A stretch of 64,000 bases of DNA from Niastella soli (GTDB lineage: Bacteria; Bacteroidota; Bacteroidia; Chitinophagales; Chitinophagaceae): positions 186,001 to 250,000 of the forward strand of contig NZ_JAGHKO010000001.1 in assembly GCF_017742245.1 (NCBI RefSeq). Direction: 5' to 3'. A program made the translations under genes and the position numbers. Below the pieces are notes generated by a model. It did not search any database and was not told the origin of the DNA. It worked only from the letters and a program-made list of their open reading frames with translations. This document shows, in pieces, positions 43,504 through 53,723 of this stretch (its first letter is position 1; each line of letters starts with the position of its first letter).

Positions 43504-44488
43504 CTTCAGTCTCCGGCATCCAGTTACCAAAGATATTTTTCAGTGTATATTGTTTAGCTTCCTTTTTAGTTAATTGGTGCGACCAGCCAACGCGGCCTGT
43601 TGCATTGGCGCCCGGGCCAGCGCTTTTGTATTCTGCATAGTAGGCTGTTTTTTCATTCTCCGGATTACGCCAGTTGTCCCAACCCGCAGCGGCAATATGC
43701 TCACCCATTTTTGTATGGAGGTAAACAGTTCTGGCATGTGGACGCCAGGGACGGCCCAACAATACTTTTTTCGCTGCCGTATCTGCAATGAGCGTACAAT
43801 CAAAAAATACAAATCCATAGGCCTGGCGCATGGTGGTGGATGCGGCCGTTATATAAGAATTCATCAGGCTTTTGATAGTACAATTTTGAAATACCACGGT
43901 GGCCGGGCCAAATATAAAATCTGTAGTCCCTTCAATATAACAATCTTTATAATACTGACGGCTGCTATCGATGCCCACATACAGCGTATCCTGGTTGCCC
44001 AGTAACCGGCAATTCAAAATTTCGCAACGATCACTTTCAGCATGCAAGGCCACCGCCTGCCCTACCCGACCTGCCGTATTTTGAATAGTGAGGTTCTCAG
44101 CCCTGAAGTCATTCCCTTTTACTATTACTGTATAAGAATTGAACGTGCTGTATTTATCGCGTCCGGTTGCGGTATCCTTGCCATGCGGCAGCGGTTTACC
44201 ACTAAAATCGTCGTTGGTGATAATAGTGCTATCGCGACTTTCCCCTAGTAATGCAATGTTTGTTTTCCAGGAAGGAATGACCAGTTTTTCATGATACACT
44301 CCTTTCTTAATAAAAATGGTTACACGCTCCTGAGAAAAATCGCGCATGGCATTTACCGCCTCCTGAATGGTTTTATAATTGCCACTACCATCCTGCGCTA
44401 CTGTTAAATACTTCGGATATGTTTGTTGTTGCGAGAATACGGCTGTTACGGTTACAAGCAACATCAGTAAAACACCTAATTTTTTCAT
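43493..44488 (-). CDS. pectinesterase (CE8)
   Basis: A 331-residue secreted enzyme (signal KKLGVLLMLLVTVTAVFSQ) that removes methyl esters from homogalacturonan. The CE8 beta-helix motifs are all present: the start YLTVAQDGSGNYKTIQEAVNA, GQAVALHAESDRCEILNC, the first catalytic Asp in LLGNQDTLYV, the second in IEGTTDFIFGPA, and the Arg/Trp segment LGRPWRPHAR. The protein lacks any accessory domain. De-esterification prepares pectin for the PL1 and GH28 enzymes. The 3' end overlaps a heptamer array. Confidence 0.95.
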   Translation of the reverse strand: MKKLGVLLMLLVTVTAVFSQQQTYPKYLTVAQDGSGNYKTIQEAVNAMRDFSQERVTIFIKKGVYHEKLVIPSWKTNIALLGESRDSTIITNDDFSGKPLPHGKDTATGRDKYSTFNSYTVIVKGNDFRAENLTIQNTAGRVGQAVALHAESDRCEILNCRLLGNQDTLYVGIDSSRQYYKDCYIEGTTDFIFGPATVVFQNCTIKSLMNSYITAASTTMRQAYGFVFFDCTLIADTAAKKVLLGRPWRPHARTVYLHTKMGEHIAAAGWDNWRNPENEKTAYYAEYKSAGPGANATGRVGWSHQLTKKEAKQYTLKNIFGNWMPETEGKK

Positions 44489-44501
44489 TCTATACCTATT
44501 A

Positions 44502-44529
44502 GTTCTTTGTTCTGAGTTCTATGTTCTGA
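44502..44529. repeat. heptamer array GTTCTNN, 4 units
   Basis: GTTCTTT, GTTCTGA, GTTCTAT, GTTCTGA in the 55-nt gap between the esterase and the CE8 gene. Confidence 0.65.
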
Positions 44530-44543
44530 GATTCTCCCCTTTC

Positions 44544-45470
44544 TCATTTTTCATTATACTTCACGAATCCCATCTCTTCTAACCATGCTTCACATAAAGC
44601 TGTCCATTGTTGTGTGGAACCCGGATTGTTACGCAGGGCAATGTTATGTCCGCCTTGCGGGAACACATGAAAGCTGGTAGAAATATTTTTCTCCAGCAAT
44701 GCCTGGTAGAACATCAGGCTATTACGCGGGTCAACGGCTTTATCATTAAATGCATCTGCAATAAAGCAAGGGGGGGTGGTTGATTTAACCTGTAACTCCA
44801 TGGAATATTTATCGATCATTTCTTTGGTGGGATTGGCGCCGAGTAAATTTTCCCGGCTGCCTTTATGGGCGTATGGTCCCATGGAGATCACTGGCGATAC
44901 CAGGATAGTAAAATCAGGACGAAAGGATACATTATTGAGCGAATCACCAATAGCCGCTACATCATCTCCTGTATTACCCAGCCAGGCGGCCAGGTGTCCT
45001 CCGGCTGACACCCCCATGATACCGATCTTGTTGGGTTGAAGATTCCATTTACCGGCGTTGGCGCGAATGATGCGCAGGGCGCGTTCCGCATCCTGTAAAG
45101 GTCCCAGTTCGCGATGTACCAGGTCGGGTGAAAGGGGCAGCCGATAATTCAACACAAAGGCAGTTATGCCCAGGGTATTAAACCATTTGGCCAGTTGAAA
45201 ACCGCTTATCTGAAAAGACTCATGATGATAACCACCGCCCGGACAAATGATCACGGCGCATTGTTTATTTTCCTGAATGGAAGGAAAGAAAGCTGTCATC
45301 CCAGGATTTCCTACCTGGAACAATCGTTCATTGTTTATACTATCCTTCAATCGCATACCCTTTGTATTGGGCATTTTACCGGTAGGCCATAAAGGGATGA
45401 ATTCCTGCGCCTGCGAAACAAAACCGGTTATTACGAATGCCATCCATAAACAAGCAATCTTATAATTCAT
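44544..45470 (-). CDS. secreted alpha/beta hydrolase, acetylesterase-like
   Basis: About 308 residues with a signal peptide (MNYKIACLWMAFVITGFVSQ). The oxyanion-type CPGGGYHHESFQ, the nucleophile elbow IGMGVSAGGHLAAWLG with Ser, an Asp in AFNDKAVDPRNSLMFY and the catalytic His in FHVFPQGGHNIALRN form a full catalytic triad. The pattern is that of BD-FAE or acetyl-xylan-esterase-like hydrolases. In this pectin cluster it may remove acetyl groups from galacturonan, which is inferred. The ATG at 45470 is chosen because it begins the signal peptide; an ATG at 45521 would add 17 residues. Confidence 0.85.
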   Translation of the reverse strand: MNYKIACLWMAFVITGFVSQAQEFIPLWPTGKMPNTKGMRLKDSINNERLFQVGNPGMTAFFPSIQENKQCAVIICPGGGYHHESFQISGFQLAKWFNTLGITAFVLNYRLPLSPDLVHRELGPLQDAERALRIIRANAGKWNLQPNKIGIMGVSAGGHLAAWLGNTGDDVAAIGDSLNNVSFRPDFTILVSPVISMGPYAHKGSRENLLGANPTKEMIDKYSMELQVKSTTPPCFIADAFNDKAVDPRNSLMFYQALLEKNISTSFHVFPQGGHNIALRNNPGSTQQWTALCEAWLEEMGFVKYNEK

Positions 45471-45533
45471 ATGCAGTCTTTTTTGACGTATGAAATTAAT
45501 GCTGAGGCTTCCCTGAAACAACTTATTGTTTTA

Positions 45534-45579
45534 ACAACCGTGCCACAGCTTCCTTCACAGGATGCCATGGCACGGTTGT
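45534..45579 (-). terminator. hairpin after the giant PL1/CE8 gene
   Basis: Perfect 12-bp stem ACAACCGTGCCA/TGGCACGGTTGT with a 22-nt loop, about 55 nt past the stop at 45633. The T run on the minus strand is weak (TTAAAACAAT), so it may be a partial terminator or an RNA-stabilising hairpin. Confidence 0.55.
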
Positions 45580-45632
45580 GTCCGGGACTAAAAAGACGCA
45601 GTCAGCTTCTTTTTAGTTGTCAATAATACAAG

Positions 45633-48600
45633 TTATTGTTTAATAAATTTCAATAACACTTTTTCATTTAGACGCGCTACTTCTATAAAATACATACCAT
45701 TGGGTAAATTACTAATATTAATAGTTGTATAGTTAGCTGTCGGCTTGCTGTAAAACAATCCAACCACCCGGCCATTCATATTATAGATCCTGATGGCTGC
45801 TACTGTATACAGTTTGGGATGGTACACATTCACATAGTTTTCAGCAGGGTTCGGATTAATAGTATACGGATTATATGCATTGCCGGTCACTGCTACATTT
45901 ACAGGGGTGGTATTATTCGTTTGTATTACAATATTTCCATCATAGGTACCTGCGGCCGTTGCATTCAACCGTACCATTACCACCTTTGATAAAGCATTTC
46001 CAATACCGGCAGTAATTGAAGGCACTGAAGCGGCAGTATACCATGTTTTTCCGCTATCTGCAGAGATCTCATACCCTTCAGGTGGCGTGATAGTAAGTGG
46101 AGCTCCGATATTCGTAACTGTTAACTGGAAGGTTTGCGCATCTGTTGGTTTGCCCAGGGTTTGCGAAAACGGTTCCAGGATCACTTTACTTATATTAACA
46201 TTGGCAATAAGAGCGTTTGTAATACCAGTAACTGCTACATTTTGGGTTGTTGCACCAGTACTTGTATTGGTAATATTGCCGGAATAGGTACCCGCAGCAG
46301 CCGCATTCAACCGAACCTGGATGATGGTATTGGCCACCTTACCGCCCGCAGGTGTTAATACCAACGGTGATGTATTACTATACCAGATCGTACCGTCTAT
46401 TGAAACCTGGTAATTAGGCGGCGGTGTAATGGTTATATTACCAGTAAGGTTATTGCCCGATACTGTATAAGTTTGGGTAGCAGAAGGCGAGCCTATTATT
46501 TGAGCGAAGGCATTCAATGCACCGGTTGTAACAATGGTGGACACCGGCACCGCATTACCAATTACAAATACACCAAACTGGGTAAAGTTGGAAGCAGAAG
46601 CTACATAAGGCACTGCTGCTGTCCCACTGCCGGTTACGGCACCTGCTATATCGGCCCAGGCATTATTTCTATAATTCAGGAACTTGACAGTAGTGGCATT
46701 GAAAGCAGATCCCTGATCGGCCGTTACCCATCCAAGGGAAACAGCCACATTGGCTGCGCCTGCTGTATTGTCGGGAGTTATTGTCCATTGTTTACGCACG
46801 ATCTTCGTGGTATCGCTTATAACATAATCGAGTTTGTCTTTTACATTCACACTGAAGTTATCGGCAGTTCCGGTATTATTCAATGTGGCTGGGGTATATG
46901 AAGTAACAGAAGAACCGACGGGGAACAGGATACTACCGGCTGTAGCACCCAGGTATTGCCTAAGCTTACCTGTCCCATTCGTTACAAAATAATTCACCGG
47001 AACGTTTCCTGTAATAGTTGTATCGGTGAGGGTATTATCACCCAGCAGCAATTTACCATTGGTCAGGTTTACTATGCCGGCAGTTAATGGGGCCGATAAA
47101 GTTACGTTTGTACTGTTATTTACAGTAAGGGTATGCACGCCTGCAGGCATGGTAGTACCAGTGGTTTGTACAGCCGTACCATTAAAAATATAATTTGCGT
47201 TGATACTGTATTGTTTTGTTCCAGAGTTGGCAAAGTTGCCATCGATACCGGTTGCTGCACCAAAGCTCACAATGGCGCTGTTAGCGATGGTAGTGGCGCC
47301 GGGGCCGCTTACTATGTAGGTGCCAGTATTTAATGTTCCGTTCACTACCAATCCAAACCCGGCCGTGGGTAAAGTAAGATTGCTGCCTAAATTATAATAT
47401 CCGTTCACCAGAATATGGGTATTACCCAAAGTTCCCAGGTGTGAGAATGTCCTGTTGCTGCCATTCAACTTTATATACAGCGGATCGCTGTTTTTCATAT
47501 TGGCATTGAAAGTGCCACCGCTCACTGTAAAGTCACCGGCAACCACCAGCGAATCTATAATTCCCGAATTGCTTTCATTGAAATATATACTACCGCCCGT
47601 TTGTACATAGTTGCCGCCAATCCGTAAGGTGGCTGTTCCCTGCGATAAGGCAACATACGTAGTTCCGGTGCTTTGCACGGTGAAATTACCGGTAACTGCG
47701 GCGAGGGTATTGCGTAATGCGAAGTAGTTCTGTTGTCCGGCACAATTCCAAACCAGGTTGCTTACTGTAGTTGGCGTTGTAAACAGGTTGGTTTGCGCCG
47801 TTTTGATACCGGTTACGAGTAAGGTTGATCCTGATGCAAAGGATATACGTGGAGGCAGACTGCCATTCATATCATGCTGGAAGATGCCGGCAGCGCCCAC
47901 CGCAACAGAGTCACCGGTATTAAAACTCATTGAACCGGAATTCACCATTTTACCATTTACCTGGTACAGCACTTTACCATTGCTTCCGATAGAACCCAGA
48001 TTGGTCAATGTACCATCAACCTGCAACACAATGGTAGTACCGTCAATACCCGCAACTTTGAGCGATTTACCGGCAGCTACGATCAATTGACCACCGGCAG
48101 CGATCACCGTTTTCTGAATATAACCAAAGCCATTGGTGAATGCCTGCGTATAGCTAATGGTATGTCCGTTTTGAATAGTGGCCACATTCACGCCATTATC
48201 ATAGGCAGGGTAATCAGTAGCAGCCATACCATCTACCCAGTTGGCGCCATCCCATTTTTGCCAGGTAGTCATATCGCTCCATTCGCCAGACTTCACTGTA
48301 CGGAAGTCACCGCTTGCCGGATTCTTGGTAGCAAGACCTTTCACTATTAAATTTTTTACCTTCACATACCTGCCTACACTGGTTGAACCGGTACAATTGT
48401 AGATCCGGAAGAACAAGGTATCTCCTGCTTTTACGGTTACACCTGCCGAGCCATTTACCAGCATGGCAAACACATCGGTATTGCCGGCCGTCTGGTTACT
48501 TACATCAAAGGCATTGGTGAAGGTGCCGTTGGTACCAGGCGTAAGGGTTACCCCGTTTTTAGCAGCTACTTTTATTTCTGTAGAATCGGTCCTGAAATTG

Positions 48601-51600
48601 GTTTTGGAATATAACACTGCCACCTTGGTACCACTGGAGGTATTATAGAATGAAGTGGACAGGATCAGCGAATCAACCCGCAGGCTATGCGTAGGGGCCG
48701 CCACTACGGTAAATTGCTCATAATGCTTTCTGCTTAGCGTTGAACCCGGACCACCATTGTTCCAGGAGCCATCGGCTGCTGCGGCAAATGCCTGTCCGTG
48801 CAGGGCTGAATATGGAGGCACAGCAACCACCGTTGTTCCATTTGAGAGCATCAGGTTGTTGAGGTCTGGCGTTGTTCCCACTACACCGGCAGCACGTACC
48901 GTTGCATCATCAAGGTTATCTGCTGTAAGGGGCCATTGTTCCAACACAACGGCGCCGGCACCTAAAGGATCGGCCTGAATGGCCCCATTAACAGCCACAC
49001 TAACACTGGCTGCATTGGTAGAAGTATTTACAATATTTCCGTTGTAATTACCCACTGTAGTACCATTGAGACGCACTGAAACATACGTATTGGCTATGAT
49101 CCCATTTGATTGTGTTACTATCAACGGAGACCCGCTGCTGTACCAGTTGGTATTATCAACTGATACCTGATAACCGGCAGGTGGGGTAATGGTGATATTA
49201 TCCATGAGATTAGCGCCTGACAATACAAAGGTTTGAATGGCAGAAGGCGTACCCAATCCCTGTAAAAAACTGCCCAGGGTACCCGATATCGTGATAGTAG
49301 GAACACTGGTCACAGAAGCCGTATCTGATGTAATTGTGGTATACCCGGCTTTTGAAGCCCTTACTATATAATAATAGGTTTGACCGGGCGGTGGGATGTT
49401 CTCAGCATAATTAAAATTACAGGCATAGTCTTCTGTACTTGTCTGTGTGTTTATCAACGAGAAATTTGTTTTGTCATTACTGCGATAGAGTTCACAGGTA
49501 ATACCTGGCATTGGCCAGGTAAGGTTCCAGGTAAGTGCAGTGGTACCTGTTCCTTTTTTAGCGATCAGATTAGAAACGGACAATTCGGGGGTAAACACTG
49601 TGCCCAATTCAGCCCAGGTACTAAAAGGATTCCAGGCAGCCATAGCCGGCGTATTGGCATTAGTAAACACCTCGTCATTGTTATAATACTTAGCAGCATC
49701 TGTAGCTGTCAACTGCTTTGACCAGGCAACCCGGCTGCTTACATTCACCGGTGTTCCATCATAATTTTTTGAATTGTATTCGCCGTAGGTAATATAACTG
49801 GTGTTGGTACCTGCATCCCAGGTGCTCCAGCCTTCGGGTTTTATGGTTGCACCCATGGTCGTATTCAGGAATACAGTTTTGTTGCGTGACTTTGCCGCAT
49901 CGGCTGTACTGTTATCATTTTGCCAGGGGCGGCCCAACGTATAAGTGGTAAAACCTCTGTTCTGGGTGATCTTACAATCGCGAAATACATATCCATAACC
50001 GGAAACGTCCTTGGTATTAACGGCTGTTACATAACCGCCGCTGGCATTATCGAGCCGGGTACGTGGATAAACGATACAGGTATCGAAAATGATCGTTGAT
50101 GACCCAAACAGGAAATCGGTGTTTCCATCAACATAACAATTCTTGAAATAACATCTGGTAGCCGCGTTGTTACCACCATAGTAGGTATCCTGTCCGCTAT
50201 TCATGCGACAGTTATAAAACACAACGCGGTCTGAAGTAGTGTAAACCGCTACGGCCTGTGGCCCATCGCCCGGCGCCGGCACTACGGCATTGGCATTGAT
50301 GCCATAGCCAGTTGCATTTTCCATTGACAGGTTCATGAACATTACATCCGGTGCATTAACGATCACGGTGGCACAAGTGGAGGTGCCATAGGTACCACCA
50401 GCCGAATTGGCCTTTCCAGAATAATTATCGTAAGAGATAATGGTTTCGGCCATATTCTCCCCAACCAGCTGAATAAATGGTTTGTTGCTGGGAATGGTTA
50501 CTGTTTCTACATACTTTCCCTTCCTGATATATATTTTATAAGGCGCGGTTTGTGCGGTGGGCGCTGCATTGATAGCTGCCTGTATGCTGGTATAATTACC
50601 GCTGCCATCTTTGGCCACTATTGCTTTTACCCCGGCTGGTGGCGGAGCACCACCAGTTACCGTGTTACCACTCACCGCTATATTTATGGCTGTTGCACCC
50701 GTGCTGCTTACTACAATGTTCCCAGCGTAAGAACCGGTTGCGGCAGCATTCAATCGCACAGAGATGGTTTTAGTAGCCACTGCACCACTGACAGCGGTTA
50801 ATGTTACCATTGAACTGCTCCAGGTTGTTCCATTATCGGTCGACAATTGATAATTAGCGGGCGCAGTAATAGTGACATTACCGGTGAGGTTGGCGCCAGA
50901 GACTGTAAAGGTTTGAGCCGCAGAAGGCGTCCCTGTTGTTTGTGAAAAGGCCGACAAGGTGCCGGTTGTACTAACAGCCGGCGGGGGTAATGAACCGCCG
51001 TCGATCTGTACGTTTATGGTAGCCGCTGTGGCCGAATAGTTATAGGCTTTATCCGCGGTAAAAATGTAATAATAATATTTTGTTGTTGGAGAGATAGCAG
51101 GATCAGCATCGGTAAACAAGGTATTAGGACCTAAATAAACAACCTGGTATCCTGTTCCCATACTGTTACCAACGATGTAGATGCCGTTGGCATTAGGGAC
51201 CGGCGGCGTTGCTGAAGTACTGCGCACCACCACATAACCGCCACCATCTACTCCCGTGGCGGGCGCTGTCCAGCTTAACGCAATGGAATTGTTGTTGGCA
51301 TTGCCCGTAGCCAATGGTGCAGTGGCTACATCAGGCGCCGCGACATCAGGAGCCGGATTACTTTGATCGTCTGCCGGATATACCACAAAATCATCAATAT
51401 CGAAAGGTTTTGCAATAGCTGCAGTTCCACCACCATTGAATCGAAAACCCGCAAGGAATACCACAGGCGTATAAGCGGTGTTTACAGAACGGGTGGTATA
51501 GGCCTTAAGCCAGGCGTTGTTGGTGGCCGTCCACGCCGCAGTAGCATGGTTAATAGCAAAATTACCGCTGACTGCTACATTATCAGAAACAGCGATCATA

Positions 51601-53696
51601 CCACTTACCTGGTTGCCGCTGGCAGGTGCCGGCGCCCGGTAATAATACTGAACAATATATTTGGTGTTAGCCGGATAAAGAGGGCTGGTCTGTGATGGCG
51701 CAAAATTATTCTTCGTACTCAAACTTGAACTTGTATAAGTAAAATAATTATTGCCCGACCTTGCTGTACCATCATTTTTAATATCTGCATTACCACTGGT
51801 TGTCCAGACTGTTGTAACAGAAGCAGTGGTAGTGGAAGGAGCAGCTGTTGACACAGTCCCTATGGTTTGCTTTTCAAAGCCACCGTCCATGGAAGGATAC
51901 ACACCCAGTCCGGAAACAGAAGAACTCGCAATACCTGTCACCGCCAGATTTACCGTACTGGCATTGGTACTGACATGAATAATATTGCCATCATAATTCC
52001 CATCAACCGTGGCATTCAGGCGCACCAGTATATTGGTGCTGGTCAATGAACCTGATACAGGTATTAATGTAATTGGATTAGCGCTGCCTGACCAGGTAGT
52101 GCCATCGAGCGATAATTGATACCCGGCCGGAGGAGTAAGGGTAACATTAGCCGATAAATTATACCCGGCCACTGAATATGTTTGTGTAGCAGAAGGGGCG
52201 CCTATCATTTGGGTAAAAGGATTGAGAGATCCCCCCACTGCAATTACCGGGTTGGTATTATTGGTAGAAACGCCATTTAAATAATTCTCCAGCATGGTAT
52301 AACCGGAGCCATCGTACACATTGCGGTCTGCGGCGTCATTTGGATTCAGTCCATGGCTGGTTTCCCAGTCATCAGGCATACCATCATGATCGGTATCAAC
52401 CGGCGCCGTTGTTGAATTTAACGTGGGCCATGCATTTACAGTAAGGCTGTAAGCGGTACCATGTGGATACCCGCCCTGCACATCTATAAAGCGACCGGTC
52501 CTGTTGCGTACGTTATCTACAATACGATCATCCAATGTATCGCGGCGGGGTAAGGAACATCCCCCAGATAACAATACCGCATTATAAGCGGCTATAGCAG
52601 ATTCCATATTTTTAGGAAATCCCAGATCAAATGCACTGGTCTGTTTTATCTGTACTGTATCAGCAGCTGTTGTTCCCGTTTCAACGCCCGACCAGTTATT
52701 ATTTGTGTTCTGCGTTGAGCCATCTACATAGTTCCCGTTCACATACCATTTACCCCAGGGGATGGTCGCTGAAAAACTCGGGTTACAAATGCGATATCTT
52801 ACGCCAGAAGAAGTACTAGGCCCCCATTTGTAATAGTTATTCATTACATTATAATTGCCCCCTTCCCCGCCATATACGGTATTGATACCCCAGTTGTATA
52901 ATACGTTGTTGTAATAATCTACATTTTCAACCCCGGTTGTACTGGGAGAATAGGTACTGATACCGGCAAAACGGGGATTACGGTTCCTGGCATGGGCATA
53001 CAGGTTATGGTGGATTGTAGCACGCTTACCACCCTGGATGCCGTTATAGCCATGATATTCATAAGTAGCATCCCCCGTTTCAAAGTGATAGGAAAAATTC
53101 AGGGGTTCGCTCATAAAGCACCATTGGATGGTAAGGTTATCGCCCCGATAGATGGTGAGGGCTTCGTCTGAACTCCAGCTTACGCTGCAATGATCAATAA
53201 TAAGGTTATTGGGGCCCAACGCACCAAAGGCATCATCGCCACCACTCCCGTCGACCGGATCGCCATTTGCATCCACTTTCTTCTGGTTCTTATCGCCCAT
53301 GCGGAAACGCATATACCGGACGATCACGTTATTGCCAGAGATCACAACGGGATAATCGGCCAAACAAATACCATCGCCCGGTGCTGTTTGTCCGGCGATG
53401 GTAGTATTGTCCCTGATATTTAATTTTGACGTAAGATGAATGGTACCTGATACCCTGAATACTACCGTACGGTTAGCAGCAGCTGTGCTTACAGCATACC
53501 GCAAGCTGCCGGGATTGTTATCATCGTTCAGGTTGGTAACTTCAAAAACAGTAGTAGGAGTTCCTGCACTGCCCCGGCCGCCGGTGGTATACATACCGGC
53601 GCCTTCGGCGCCCGGGAATGCAGGTTGCTGTGCCTGTGTAGCTATGGTTAATAAACTACATAGCAGTACAGTGACAAGGTGTGTAAAGTTTCGCAT
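45633..53696 (-). CDS. giant secreted PL1 pectate lyase + CE8 pectinesterase with T9SS sorting domain
   Basis: A 2687-residue protein. Rough order: signal peptide (1-23); PL1 lyase (24-430) with AFPGAEGAGMYTTGGRGS and VDHCSVSWSSDEALTIY; a calcium-type DTDHDGMPDDWE stretch (about 432); repeat 1 (480-590); an unassigned beta domain; fibronectin III (782-897); repeat 2 (903-1005); CE8 (1022-1350) with MNSGQDTYYGG, VDGNTDFLFGSS and LGRPWQND; a second fibronectin-like domain; repeat 3 (1465-1574); a beta-rich and beta-helix region (1574-2384); repeats 4 and 5 (2384-2602); a type IX C-terminal sorting domain (NPNPAENYVNVY, ending VLLKFIKQ). The five repeats share GxPSATQTYxVSG. It should act on pectin at the cell surface. 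Confidence 0.93.
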   Translation of the reverse strand: MRNFTHLVTVLLCSLLTIATQAQQPAFPGAEGAGMYTTGGRGSAGTPTTVFEVTNLNDDNNPGSLRYAVSTAAANRTVVFRVSGTIHLTSKLNIRDNTTIAGQTAPGDGICLADYPVVISGNNVIVRYMRFRMGDKNQKKVDANGDPVDGSGGDDAFGALGPNNLIIDHCSVSWSSDEALTIYRGDNLTIQWCFMSEPLNFSYHFETGDATYEYHGYNGIQGGKRATIHHNLYAHARNRNPRFAGISTYSPSTTGVENVDYYNNVLYNWGINTVYGGEGGNYNVMNNYYKWGPSTSSGVRYRICNPSFSATIPWGKWYVNGNYVDGSTQNTNNNWSGVETGTTAADTVQIKQTSAFDLGFPKNMESAIAAYNAVLLSGGCSLPRRDTLDDRIVDNVRNRTGRFIDVQGGYPHGTAYSLTVNAWPTLNSTTAPVDTDHDGMPDDWETSHGLNPNDAADRNVYDGSGYTMLENYLNGVSTNNTNPVIAVGGSLNPFTQMIGAPSATQTYSVAGYNLSANVTLTPPAGYQLSLDGTTWSGSANPITLIPVSGSLTSTNILVRLNATVDGNYDGNIIHVSTNASTVNLAVTGIASSSVSGLGVYPSMDGGFEKQTIGTVSTAAPSTTTASVTTVWTTSGNADIKNDGTARSGNNYFTYTSSSLSTKNNFAPSQTSPLYPANTKYIVQYYYRAPAPASGNQVSGMIAVSDNVAVSGNFAINHATAAWTATNNAWLKAYTTRSVNTAYTPVVFLAGFRFNGGGTAAIAKPFDIDDFVVYPADDQSNPAPDVAAPDVATAPLATGNANNNSIALSWTAPATGVDGGGYVVVRSTSATPPVPNANGIYIVGNSMGTGYQVVYLGPNTLFTDADPAISPTTKYYYYIFTADKAYNYSATAATINVQIDGGSLPPPAVSTTGTLSAFSQTTGTPSAAQTFTVSGANLTGNVTITAPANYQLSTDNGTTWSSSMVTLTAVSGAVATKTISVRLNAAATGSYAGNIVVSSTGATAINIAVSGNTVTGGAPPPAGVKAIVAKDGSGNYTSIQAAINAAPTAQTAPYKIYIRKGKYVETVTIPSNKPFIQLVGENMAETIISYDNYSGKANSAGGTYGTSTCATVIVNAPDVMFMNLSMENATGYGINANAVVPAPGDGPQAVAVYTTSDRVVFYNCRMNSGQDTYYGGNNAATRCYFKNCYVDGNTDFLFGSSTIIFDTCIVYPRTRLDNASGGYVTAVNTKDVSGYGYVFRDCKITQNRGFTTYTLGRPWQNDNSTADAAKSRNKTVFLNTTMGATIKPEGWSTWDAGTNTSYITYGEYNSKNYDGTPVNVSSRVAWSKQLTATDAAKYYNNDEVFTNANTPAMAAWNPFSTWAELGTVFTPELSVSNLIAKKGTGTTALTWNLTWPMPGITCELYRSNDKTNFSLINTQTSTEDYACNFNYAENIPPPGQTYYYIVRASKAGYTTITSDTASVTSVPTITISGTLGSFLQGLGTPSAIQTFVLSGANLMDNITITPPAGYQVSVDNTNWYSSGSPLIVTQSNGIIANTYVSVRLNGTTVGNYNGNIVNTSTNAASVSVAVNGAIQADPLGAGAVVLEQWPLTADNLDDATVRAAGVVGTTPDLNNLMLSNGTTVVAVPPYSALHGQAFAAAADGSWNNGGPGSTLSRKHYEQFTVVAAPTHSLRVDSLILSTSFYNTSSGTKVAVLYSKTNFRTDSTEIKVAAKNGVTLTPGTNGTFTNAFDVSNQTAGNTDVFAMLVNGSAGVTVKAGDTLFFRIYNCTGSTSVGRYVKVKNLIVKGLATKNPASGDFRTVKSGEWSDMTTWQKWDGANWVDGMAATDYPAYDNGVNVATIQNGHTISYTQAFTNGFGYIQKTVIAAGGQLIVAAGKSLKVAGIDGTTIVLQVDGTLTNLGSIGSNGKVLYQVNGKMVNSGSMSFNTGDSVAVGAAGIFQHDMNGSLPPRISFASGSTLLVTGIKTAQTNLFTTPTTVSNLVWNCAGQQNYFALRNTLAAVTGNFTVQSTGTTYVALSQGTATLRIGGNYVQTGGSIYFNESNSGIIDSLVVAGDFTVSGGTFNANMKNSDPLYIKLNGSNRTFSHLGTLGNTHILVNGYYNLGSNLTLPTAGFGLVVNGTLNTGTYIVSGPGATTIANSAIVSFGAATGIDGNFANSGTKQYSINANYIFNGTAVQTTGTTMPAGVHTLTVNNSTNVTLSAPLTAGIVNLTNGKLLLGDNTLTDTTITGNVPVNYFVTNGTGKLRQYLGATAGSILFPVGSSVTSYTPATLNNTGTADNFSVNVKDKLDYVISDTTKIVRKQWTITPDNTAGAANVAVSLGWVTADQGSAFNATTVKFLNYRNNAWADIAGAVTGSGTAAVPYVASASNFTQFGVFVIGNAVPVSTIVTTGALNAFAQIIGSPSATQTYTVSGNNLTGNITITPPPNYQVSIDGTIWYSNTSPLVLTPAGGKVANTIIQVRLNAAAAGTYSGNITNTSTGATTQNVAVTGITNALIANVNISKVILEPFSQTLGKPTDAQTFQLTVTNIGAPLTITPPEGYEISADSGKTWYTAASVPSITAGIGNALSKVVMVRLNATAAGTYDGNIVIQTNNTTPVNVAVTGNAYNPYTINPNPAENYVNVYHPKLYTVAAIRIYNMNGRVVGLFYSKPTANYTTINISNLPNGMYFIEVARLNEKVLLKFIKQ

Positions 53697-53723
53697 AAGC
53701 AGTCGTTAGTATGGTTGTATATC

